DNA from: Muribaculaceae bacterium
GTDB lineage: Bacteria > Bacteroidota > Bacteroidia > Bacteroidales > Muribaculaceae
Reading direction: 5' to 3'
Length of the DNA: 5,110 nt
Assembly (NCBI GenBank): GCA_029060585.1
Contig: JAIDTS010000545.1
Coordinates: forward strand, 1 to 5,110
Position numbers and translations under genes: made by a program. The notes under the pieces were generated by a model. That model had not been told where the DNA came from. It saw only the letters and a program-made list of their open reading frames with translations, and searched no databases. Shown one piece after another: positions 1 to 5,110 of the stretch; the stretch's first letter is position 1; every line of letters begins with the position of its first letter.

Positions 1-36
1 AAATTTGCCATCGTCGATTATTTCTTTATTTTCCAT
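1..36 (-). CDS. N-terminal fragment of an unidentified protein, cut by the left window edge
   Basis: An ATG at 36-34 on the minus strand opens a frame of 12 codons (MENKEIIDDGKF) that reaches the window edge without a stop. It lies downstream of the operon terminator hairpin and of an AT-rich region with a candidate promoter, so it probably belongs to a separate transcription unit. No Shine-Dalgarno precedes it; the upstream bases are A/T-rich, as is usual in Bacteroidota. The opening residues, ending in Asp-Gly-Lys-Phe, resemble the start of Bacteroidales alpha/beta-fold hydrolases, where a similar GKF stretch precedes the first beta strand. This is a weak resemblance recalled from memory over 12 residues. 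The existence of the gene is moderately supported; its function is not established. Confidence 0.5.
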   Translation of the reverse strand, partial: MENKEIIDDGKF

Positions 37-99
37 GATTAATATTTATATTATTTAAGTTTCGCAAACTCAACTTAAGGGTAATTGGTAAAAGGGTAT

Positions 100-113
100 A
101 GGGTTATAACCCT
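100..113. repeat. 14-bp perfect palindrome in the intergenic region, possible operator
   Basis: AGGGTTATAACCCT reads the same on both strands. It sits between the candidate promoter (135-165) and the start codon at 36, so it would lie in the early leader of the left-edge gene. It could be a dimeric repressor site or a short leader hairpin. No T-run follows it on either strand, so it is not a terminator. Which protein might bind it cannot be told from the sequence. Confidence 0.35.
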
Positions 114-134
114 CAACTTATGCTTACGAAAGTT

Positions 135-165
135 GAATTATATTCTACTCTATAATTAGAACAAA
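135..165 (-). promoter_or_regulatory. Candidate Bacteroidetes-type promoter for the gene at the left edge
   Basis: On the minus strand a TTTG box (165-162) is followed after 19 nt by TATAATTC (142-135). The Bacteroidetes primary sigma factor recognises a TTTG box near -33 and TAnnTTTG near -7, about 19-21 nt apart. The upstream box matches exactly and the downstream box matches 4 of 6 fixed positions; it also resembles a TATAAT box. The predicted transcript would have a leader of roughly 95 nt before the ATG at 36. The region is AT-rich, so chance matches are possible. Confidence 0.4.
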
Positions 166-213
166 CTTAATTGTAAATCGACTCTGAAGAGATGGGATTT
201 TTTAAGAAGGCTC

Positions 214-237
214 AGGGGAGAGCTGGAGCTCTCCCCT
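214..237 (-). terminator. Hairpin terminator at the end of the minus-strand operon
   Basis: AGGGGAGAGCT (214-224) and AGCTCTCCCCT (227-237) are perfect reverse complements, giving an 11-bp GC-rich stem with a very small loop. The stem starts 5 nt past the stop codon of the DUF4919-like gene, the expected place for an operon terminator. On the minus-strand RNA the bases just after it are only modestly U-rich (GAGCCUUCUU), so it is not a textbook intrinsic terminator. It could instead act mainly as a 3'-end stabilising hairpin. Confidence 0.6.
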
Positions 238-242
238 CCTAT

Positions 243-1388
243 TTATTCTTCAGCGGGGATATCGTCGGGATCTTCTTCCTCCGCGGGGATGTCATCAGGG
301 TCTTCCTCCGCGGGGATATCATCTGGGTCTTCTTCAACGGTGTCGTCTGGCGTTACCGCATCAGAATCTTCATCCTCGTCATCGGGGTGCTTCATCTCAT
401 ATTGCTGGTGAATCTGGCGTACGTCGAAAAAGAAACCTTTCTGTACCTTATCGCGCAGTCTACGAAGGGTCTCCTCCTCAGGCTCCACCATCAGATAGTC
501 GAAACCAGGCTCAATGAAATCGGCGTCGACTGCATGATAGCCCATAAGCTGCACCATATCGTATTCGTGAGCCGGATAGATCACAAACCAGGCGTTTTCC
601 TCGTTTTCTCCAGTGCCGGTGCTCTTTATTGCGCCGAGCAGATGCTCGAGACGATATTCCCATATCTTCGCGCTCATATCCTTGCGTCGTTCCTTGAGGA
701 CATGGACAAGAAACGACATCTGCCTAAGGTCGAATGGATTATCGAGGAGAGTAAGCTCGGCATACTTGCGGATCGTATCGATTTCCTCTTTCGTATGCGA
801 GGTCTTGTTGCGATAGCTGTCGGTCACGCTTGAGTAAGGGGACTCACGATAGGGGTCATAGTCTTCCTGAAACATATATCCGAGATAAAGATGACGGAAC
901 TCATCAGCCGTCATAGTCGTATCGTTGCGGTTGAATTTCTTCATGAGTTTCGGGAAATACATCGGATTCGAGGGATCAAGCGTTGCGATTCGAATTGCCT
1001 CCAGATCGGGGCGTTCAACAGTCACCTGACGCTTCGACGACTTCTTCACCTTCACCTCGGGACTCTGAGAATCCGGATTTACATCGGCAGCAGTAAGAGC
1101 CCAGTTGGCACCTCTTGAAGAAGAGGAAGAAGAGCGCCGTCTGCTTTTGGAGTTCCTACGGCTTGAAGACCTCTTCTTACCGGAAGATGAAGCAGAAGTC
1201 TTCTTCTTGGCAGAGGAAGAGGATGATTTCTTCTTAGTAGTAGCGGTAGTCCTGGCCTTAGACGACCGTTTCTTCTTCGCGGCATCCGCCTCCAGAGGGG
1301 CAGCAAGCGCCATGAGAATAACAGTCACGAGCATCCATACGAATGCCCTGAAAGTTCTACGATTATTAGATATATAAGATTCCGACAT
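243..1388 (-). CDS. Secreted DUF4919-like protein with basic Ser/Lys/Arg-rich segment and acidic repeat tail
   Basis: This 381-residue protein appears to be exported. Arginines at 10, 11 and 14 precede a hydrophobic stretch at about 15-30, and a likely signal peptidase I site follows the Ala-Asp-Ala at 34-36. Residues 38-92 are low complexity, with 22 Lys/Arg and 22 Ser and no acidic residue. A folded domain spans about 125-335; the region around 139-181 (FPKLMKKF, NDTT, FRHLYLGYMFQEDYDPYR) strongly recalls DUF4919, a family of unknown function known mainly from Bacteroidales. Residues 336-381 are acidic (27 Asp/Glu of 46) and end in three DPDDIPAEE repeats. An in-frame TAG two codons before the ATG fixes the upstream limit. 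The gene lies 80 nt after pgpH and probably shares its transcript. The signal peptide suggests a periplasmic or envelope location. I assign no biochemical function; the DUF4919 call rests on remembered motif similarity. Confidence 0.85.
   Translation of the reverse strand: MSESYISNNRRTFRAFVWMLVTVILMALAAPLEADAAKKKRSSKARTTATTKKKSSSSSAKKKTSASSSGKKRSSSRRNSKSRRRSSSSSSRGANWALTAADVNPDSQSPEVKVKKSSKRQVTVERPDLEAIRIATLDPSNPMYFPKLMKKFNRNDTTMTADEFRHLYLGYMFQEDYDPYRESPYSSVTDSYRNKTSHTKEEIDTIRKYAELTLLDNPFDLRQMSFLVHVLKERRKDMSAKIWEYRLEHLLGAIKSTGTGENEENAWFVIYPAHEYDMVQLMGYHAVDADFIEPGFDYLMVEPEEETLRRLRDKVQKGFFFDVRQIHQQYEMKHPDDEDEDSDAVTPDDTVEEDPDDIPAEEDPDDIPAEEEDPDDIPAEE
246..329 (-). repeat. Three tandem in-frame repeats encoding DPDDIPAEE at the protein's C-terminus
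   Basis: Units lie at 303-329 (27 bp), 273-302 (30 bp, with one extra Glu codon) and 246-272 (27 bp), ending at the stop codon. The encoded peptide is DPDDIPAEE, with DPDDIPAEEE in the middle unit. Most differences between units are at third codon positions (Pro as CCA, CCT, CCC; Ile as ATC throughout), so the peptide appears maintained while the DNA drifts. Such arrays can gain or lose units by slippage or recombination. Confidence 0.9.
1113..1277 (-). repeat. Low-complexity Ser/Lys/Arg-rich coding tract
   Basis: This stretch encodes residues 38-92 of the DUF4919-like protein. It has runs of Lys, Arg and Ser (five to six consecutive Ser at 55-59 and 86-91) and is made up almost entirely of Ser, Lys, Arg, Thr and Ala. 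The complementary strand is correspondingly rich in GAA/GAG-like triplets, which creates a spurious Glu-rich open frame on the plus strand. After removal of the signal peptide this would form a disordered, strongly positive N-terminus, possibly binding peptidoglycan, LPS, nucleic acid or the protein's own acidic tail. That binding role is inference. Confidence 0.85.
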
Positions 1389-1468
1389 AAGCTAAGATGG
1401 GGCGCCAGAGAGAGTCCCTATATTAGGAACGGAAAATTTTGGAATTTGTTGCCTTACGGGTATGGGGA
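1389..1468 (-). other. 80-nt gap between pgpH and the DUF4919-like gene, with no clear promoter
   Basis: No TTTG / TAnnTTTG pair with proper spacing is visible on the minus strand, and no Shine-Dalgarno precedes the ATG at 1388. A small hairpin can form at 1414-1430 (GTTCCT / AGGGAC on the minus strand, one G-U pair, 5-nt loop). No T-run follows it, so it is not a terminator. The simplest reading is read-through from pgpH, with the hairpin perhaps affecting mRNA processing or stability. A weak internal promoter cannot be excluded. Confidence 0.4.
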
Positions 1469-3538
1469 TTAATCGCGCTTCATTATTTCGGGATATTCTA
1501 TTCGGGAGTGATAGATGGTAGCGAGTCTCTTCTTGAAGGTATCCTTGATTATGTTTATGTCACGGAAGTTTATGGGAGACTCGTTGTAGAGACCATCTGC
1601 CATCTGAGAATCTATAATCTTATCGACGAGTGTATCGATCGACTGCGGGCTATAGTCCTTAAGAGACCTGGAAGCAGCCTCAATGGCATCTGCCATCATA
1701 AGAATTGTGGTCTCCTTGCTCTGAGGATTCGGACCAGGATATTCATAGTTTGACTTATCCACCACCCCATCGGCGCTTGCGTTAACAGCAGTATTGTAGA
1801 AATACTTCGTAACGCCTCGGCCATGATGCTCGGCAATGAAATCCTTGATCACCTGCGGGAGTTTCTCGCGCGAAGCTATGGCAAGGCCATCAGTCACATG
1901 GCTAATTATCTTCCGCGCACTTGTCTCCGGATCGAGGCCGGCATGAGGATTGACACCATGCTGGTTTTCAGTGAAGAATATGGGTGACTCGCTCTTACCT
2001 ATATCATGATACAGGGCACCTGTACGCACCAAGGTAGTGTTAGCTCCAATGGCCCTGGCGGCCTCGGCAGCGAGAGTAGACACCTGCATCGAATGCTGGA
2101 ACGTGCCAGGAGCCACCTCCGCCATACTTCTCAATATGGGGCTATTTATATCCGAAAGCTCCACGAGCGTAACCGTGGACGTAAATCCGAAAAGTTTCTC
2201 AACCACAAGGATGAGTAGATAGGCGAAAGACAGCAAAACACCGTTGATGCCGAAAACGCCCACCATACGCCAGGAGAAGGAAGTCACTGTACCTTCAGAC
2301 AGAGTGAGCATCATGGCGTAGCATACGATATAGAGGCCGAAAGTGATAAGGGCCGTGCGCAGTAGCTGACTGCGGCGCGCGAGATGATGTATGCAGAACG
2401 TCGCGCTAATTCCAACCACGAGCTGAATAACCACGAACTGGAACTGGAACGGAGCCGCAAGGGCAATCATCAGTATACAAACCACATGAGAGAATATCGC
2501 AGTGCGAGCATCCGTGAAGACCGTGATAATTATGGGAACGCCGGCGAAAGGAATGAGGTAGAGTCCATTATTGAACACATCGGCAGATTCGATCGCTATC
2601 ACGACGAAGAAAGTGATAAGAGAGACAATAAAAGTCACCTTCTTGAAATCCTCAAAGATATCGGGGCGGTAGACGGCAAGGAAAAGATAGAGTAGAGTGA
2701 ACAGGATTCCGATATATATAGCCTGCGCGATGGTGAAGAACTTCTTCGAAAGGGTCTTCGCCTCGGTCTTATCAAGCATGTCGATATAGTTGTTGAGATT
2801 TGTGTATATCTGTGCATCGATGATATCTCCACGGTCGACAATGCGCTGCCCTTTCTTAATGACACCAAGAGCTGAATTCACATTCAGGTATTCCTGATCA
2901 CGGAAACGCCGGTCTGATGCCGAATCGATCACTATATTCGGAGCGAGGCTCGCATTGAGAGCCTTAGCCACATCCGCGCTCAGCCGGGCCTCATACTTTG
3001 GAGTTGACTTCGCCGCCATGTAGGCCGAATCCACCGCTTTATAAGCCATGTTGGGCGACATCATTCCAGAGGCATCGATCACCTTGACGGCATTCATATT
3101 CTCAGACTCATCGCTTACACGAAGCTGCGAATTGGCGAAAGAATGGATATGGTCGTAAAGCTCAGCGCTGACCACACCCCTGGCATATACCTCTGACAGT
3201 TTCTTCCCAAGGAAGGCAGCGTCGGCGACTCCGACATAGTTGCCGATTATCTTCACGAAGCGATCGACATTACGGGCCGATGCGCGTGTATCGCGAATCA
3301 CAAACGGGATAAACACGCGGTCGATGCTGTCTCGCATCAGCTGCGCCGACACCGAATCACGCATGACCGGGGTGTCGAACTCCGCGGTCAGCAGCGGATA
3401 GCGCCACGGCTGATTCAGTTCATAACTGAAATTCTGATGATCGCTCTTCATGATAAGCAGAAGCACAATCACCGATGCCGTTATGGCAACGGCTATCTTA
3501 AGGATGGTAGCGTTTGATATAAGGTCGGTAGCTTTCAT
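1469..3538 (-). CDS. pgpH: PgpH-type 7TM-HD membrane cyclic-di-AMP phosphodiesterase
   Basis: This 689-residue protein should hydrolyse the second messenger c-di-AMP to pApA on the cytoplasmic side of the inner membrane. It has the full PgpH domain order. An N-terminal membrane anchor (about 12-30) is followed by an extracytoplasmic 7TMR-HDED sensor region (about 31-265). Seven membrane helices follow (about 268-289, 301-319, 325-341, 346-362, 366-384, 392-413, 425-448), then a cytoplasmic HD domain (about 475-650). The metal-binding residues are all present: His482, His511-Asp512 (HDIGK), His547, His571-His572 and Asp617. Their spacing matches, from memory, that of the characterised Listeria enzyme, so the protein is probably active. 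The ATG overlaps the rel stop as ATGA, implying translational coupling. In Firmicutes (p)ppGpp inhibits this family, which gives the pairing with rel a plausible logic. Specificity for c-di-AMP is inferred from the family; annotation pipelines often call it an HDIG-domain protein. Confidence 0.93.
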   Translation of the reverse strand: MKATDLISNATILKIAVAITASVIVLLLIMKSDHQNFSYELNQPWRYPLLTAEFDTPVMRDSVSAQLMRDSIDRVFIPFVIRDTRASARNVDRFVKIIGNYVGVADAAFLGKKLSEVYARGVVSAELYDHIHSFANSQLRVSDESENMNAVKVIDASGMMSPNMAYKAVDSAYMAAKSTPKYEARLSADVAKALNASLAPNIVIDSASDRRFRDQEYLNVNSALGVIKKGQRIVDRGDIIDAQIYTNLNNYIDMLDKTEAKTLSKKFFTIAQAIYIGILFTLLYLFLAVYRPDIFEDFKKVTFIVSLITFFVVIAIESADVFNNGLYLIPFAGVPIIITVFTDARTAIFSHVVCILMIALAAPFQFQFVVIQLVVGISATFCIHHLARRSQLLRTALITFGLYIVCYAMMLTLSEGTVTSFSWRMVGVFGINGVLLSFAYLLILVVEKLFGFTSTVTLVELSDINSPILRSMAEVAPGTFQHSMQVSTLAAEAARAIGANTTLVRTGALYHDIGKSESPIFFTENQHGVNPHAGLDPETSARKIISHVTDGLAIASREKLPQVIKDFIAEHHGRGVTKYFYNTAVNASADGVVDKSNYEYPGPNPQSKETTILMMADAIEAASRSLKDYSPQSIDTLVDKIIDSQMADGLYNESPINFRDINIIKDTFKKRLATIYHSRIEYPEIMKRD
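3535..3538 (-). promoter_or_regulatory. ATGA start-stop overlap coupling rel and pgpH
   Basis: On the minus strand the pgpH ATG (3538-3536) and the rel TGA (3537-3535) share bases in the tetranucleotide ATGA. No Shine-Dalgarno precedes the pgpH start, so ribosomes that finish rel probably re-initiate on pgpH, keeping the two proteins in a fixed ratio. The overlap also shows that rel ends here by design, since an intact gene begins in the same bases. Confidence 0.85.
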
Positions 3539-5043
3539 AATCTTGACTTAATGATGTTGCGGGCATGAGCCGTGACGCACCTCCCGAGCCAATTTTCATC
3601 GGGACTGGCACATCTAACCGTAATTATCTCAACGAGGTCGCCGCTTTCAAGGGGATGATCGGGTCCGACAAGACGGCGGTCGATTTTTCCTCCGATGCAA
3701 TGGTCGCCGACGTAGGGACCGACAGCATACGCCATATCGAGCACAGTCGCCCCGGAGGGGAGGCCGATAAGGTCGCCGTCAGGAGTGAACACATATATCT
3801 GCTTAGCGAAGATATTGAAACGGAGAGTATCGAGAAAGTCGACAGCGTTAGGTTCGGGATTGGCGAGAATCTCCTTGACGGAATTGACCAGATTGTCGAG
3901 GCGCTCTGTATCGGTCTGGACACCGTCCTTATACTTCCAGTGGGCTGCGTATCCGAGCTCCGCTATATCATCCATCTTCCGACTCCGGATCTGCACTTCC
4001 GTCCATCGACCCGAACCGCGACGCAATGTCAGATGGAGCGCGCGATAACCGTTGTCTTTCGGGGTGCGCAACCAGTCGCGGGTGCGGTCGGGATGAATCT
4101 CACGTCCCTCGGAAACAATTTCCGCGATGCGGCGTGCAAGTGGCTCCTCGAGTGCGTCATCGTCGTTTTCATATATCACCCTTACCGCATAGACATCGAA
4201 CACCTCCTCGAAAGGAATTCCCTTCTTCTGCATCTTCCGGAAAATGGAATACACGCTCTTGACGCGCGCCTTAATCTCGCAATCGACACCCTCGAACGCA
4301 AGCCTACTCCTGAGAGGCTCCACGAAAGCATCCACGATACGCTGGCGCTCGTCGACAGACTGCTCGAGCTTTCGGCATACCATCTCGTAGCCTTCGGGAT
4401 CCTCACAACGAAAAGCGAGATCCTCAAACTCGCTCTTCATCATAAACAGGCCCAACCTCTCGGCGAGTGGGGCATACACATAGAGAGACTCCCGAGCAAT
4501 CCTCCGACGGCGTTCCGGACGCTGAGTGGCCACATTACGCAGATTGTGCATACGGTCGGCCATCTTCACAAGAATCACGCGGACATCTGTGCTCATCGAC
4601 ATCATCATGTCGCGTAGCTTGAGCGCCTGCGTCTCGGCAGCATGGCCGAAGATACCGCCGGAAAGCTTGTTGATACCCGACACTATTGAAGCAATCTGCG
4701 GGCCGAAATTTGCCTCAATATCTGCGATGCTCCTATCGGAGTGCTCCACGATATCGTGCAGGAGAGCGCAGACGATCGTCGTAGATCCGAGTCCGAGCTC
4801 ACGGCTGCATATCAGTGCCACCGCGAGGGCGTGAAGAATATAGGGGCTGCCGTCGTTTCTACGGCAGCCCTGATGGGCCACGCGGGCAAAGCGAAATGCC
4901 TTGCCCACGAGTTCCACCTTGCGGCGATGGCGGCTTTCCACATAGGAACGGAGCAGCTCATCGAAAGCAAGGTCTATTGTTCGTTCTTCTTCCGGGCTGA
5001 ATGCCCTTGAAGCATTAATGTTCATGACATACTTAGACCCCAT
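3535..5043 (-). CDS. rel: C-terminally short RelA/SpoT homologue: (p)ppGpp hydrolase/synthetase (HD-synthetase-TGS)
   Basis: This 502-residue cytosolic protein belongs to the long-RSH family that makes and degrades (p)ppGpp. The HD hydrolase domain (about 45-200) keeps the metal ligands His71, His96-Asp97 and Asp163, and Asn167. The Glu-Asp pair expected after HDxV is Glu100-His101 instead. The synthetase domain (about 250-375) keeps Arg260, Lys262, Asp283, Arg288, the PKDNGYRALH loop with Tyr333, and Glu349 in EVQIR. The substrate-preference motif reads Arg-Thr-Arg-Asp (320-323), closest to the RxKD type of bifunctional enzymes. A TGS domain (about 407-475) follows, but the family histidine after AYA(I/V) is Gly442. 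The protein ends about 25 residues past TGS and so lacks the helical, zinc-finger and ACT/RRM domains of the usual ~740-residue enzymes. An in-frame TGA five codons upstream limits the start to 5043; Met7 (5025) is an alternative start. It overlaps pgpH by 4 nt. Family and fold are clear; the balance of the two activities is uncertain. Confidence 0.93.
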   Translation of the reverse strand: MGSKYVMNINASRAFSPEEERTIDLAFDELLRSYVESRHRRKVELVGKAFRFARVAHQGCRRNDGSPYILHALAVALICSRELGLGSTTIVCALLHDIVEHSDRSIADIEANFGPQIASIVSGINKLSGGIFGHAAETQALKLRDMMMSMSTDVRVILVKMADRMHNLRNVATQRPERRRRIARESLYVYAPLAERLGLFMMKSEFEDLAFRCEDPEGYEMVCRKLEQSVDERQRIVDAFVEPLRSRLAFEGVDCEIKARVKSVYSIFRKMQKKGIPFEEVFDVYAVRVIYENDDDALEEPLARRIAEIVSEGREIHPDRTRDWLRTPKDNGYRALHLTLRRGSGRWTEVQIRSRKMDDIAELGYAAHWKYKDGVQTDTERLDNLVNSVKEILANPEPNAVDFLDTLRFNIFAKQIYVFTPDGDLIGLPSGATVLDMAYAVGPYVGDHCIGGKIDRRLVGPDHPLESGDLVEIITVRCASPDENWLGRCVTAHARNIIKSRL

Positions 5044-5110
5044 CTCACAAAAATTTCAGAGCTCCTGGGGTCGCTGGGTTGGAACGATTTTTGGCTTTTG
5101 GCGAAGGAGC
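5044..5110 (-). other. Upstream region of rel, partial, no clear promoter
   Basis: These 67 nt precede the rel start codon and carry no recognisable gene. On the minus strand AATTTTTG (5055-5048) matches the Bacteroidetes -7 box at 5 of 6 fixed positions, but no TTTG lies 19-21 nt upstream, and its transcript would start almost at the ATG. A tandem TTTTGGC TTTTGGC (5089-5102, plus strand) is present. The real promoter probably lies beyond the right edge. Confidence 0.3.

Larger units (their letters stand above)
55..170. repeat. Cluster of AACTTAA-like motifs forming two inverted repeats
   Basis: The core AACTTAA or its reverse TTAAGTT occurs at 55-61 (reverse), 72-78 (forward) and 164-170 (forward). 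Close variants lie at 115-120 (AACTTA) and 130-136 (AAGTTGA). The copies at 55-61 and 72-78 form a 7-bp inverted repeat with a 10-nt spacer. TCAACTT (113-119) and AAGTTGA (130-136) form a second 7-bp inverted repeat, also with a 10-nt spacer. The 9-mer CTCAACTTA is repeated exactly at 69-77 and 112-120. The arrangement overlaps the candidate promoter and leader and could be a multi-site operator. AT-richness makes some matches expected by chance. Confidence 0.35.

Noticed and set aside
58..70. Small hairpin AGTTT-CGC-AAACT as a terminator
   Set aside because: The stem is short and A/T-rich, overlaps an alternative inverted repeat, and is not followed by a clear T-run in a useful direction.
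192..833. 213-codon open frame on the plus strand opposite the DUF4919-like gene
   Set aside because: It starts in the terminator region, reads the complement of the acidic repeats as hydrophobic/Arg repeats, and lacks independent support.
1105..1377. Plus-strand frame encoding a Glu-rich peptide
   Set aside because: It is the mirror of the Ser/Lys/Arg-rich coding tract; the Glu runs come from the complement of TCT/TCC/TTC-rich codons.
3535..3600. Premature stop or frameshift explaining the short rel
   Set aside because: The last residues follow the TGS-adjacent family pattern, the stop overlaps an intact downstream start, and no remnant of zinc-finger or ACT coding sequence is seen, since pgpH fills the space.
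3565..4617. 350-codon open frame on the plus strand inside rel
   Set aside because: It lies fully antisense to a well-supported RSH gene with conserved motifs. Its translation shows no recognisable domain and follows from the codon usage of the real gene.
5048..5055. AATTTTTG as the -7 box of a rel promoter
   Set aside because: No TTTG box lies at the proper distance upstream, and the implied start of transcription would fall on or after the ATG unless Met7 is used.
5104..5109. AAGGAG as a plus-strand ribosome binding site of a divergent gene
   Set aside because: The sequence ends one base later, so no start codon can be seen, and Shine-Dalgarno sites are rare in this group.

Overview
The window looks like a chromosomal piece of a Bacteroidota genome, most likely order Bacteroidales (a Muribaculaceae- or Bacteroides-like gut bacterium). 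Three things point there: a DUF4919-type protein, which I know only from Bacteroidales; the lack of Shine-Dalgarno sequences before the gene starts; and a candidate promoter of the Bacteroidetes TTTG / TAnnTTTG type. All supported genes lie on the minus strand, so transcription runs from right to left.

In transcription order the layout is as follows. (1) 5044-5110 is the start of an upstream intergenic region with no clear promoter. (2) 3535-5043 is a RelA/SpoT-homologue (long-RSH type) that stops just after the TGS domain and lacks the usual C-terminal ribosome-sensing half. (3) 1469-3538 is a PgpH-type membrane cyclic-di-AMP phosphodiesterase whose ATG overlaps the rel stop (ATGA). (4) After an 80-nt gap, 243-1388 is a secreted DUF4919-like protein with a Ser/Lys/Arg-rich N-terminal segment and an acidic, repeated C-terminal tail. 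(5) A strong GC-rich hairpin at 214-237 probably ends the transcript. (6) 37-213 is an AT-rich intergenic region with a candidate promoter, a 14-bp palindrome and several copies of an AACTTAA-like motif. (7) 1-36 holds the first 12 codons of another minus-strand gene that runs off the left edge.

The most interesting feature is the tight coupling of two nucleotide second-messenger enzymes, one for (p)ppGpp and one for c-di-AMP. In other bacteria (p)ppGpp inhibits c-di-AMP phosphodiesterases, so joint expression suggests an integrated stringent-response / c-di-AMP module. The RSH departs from the family in several linked ways. It lacks the C-terminal sensing domains, the TGS histidine that meets the tRNA end is replaced by Gly, and the hydrolase Glu-Asp pair reads Glu-His. 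It may therefore respond to a signal other than ribosome-bound uncharged tRNA. The PgpH protein keeps all its metal ligands and should be active. The role of the third gene is unknown.
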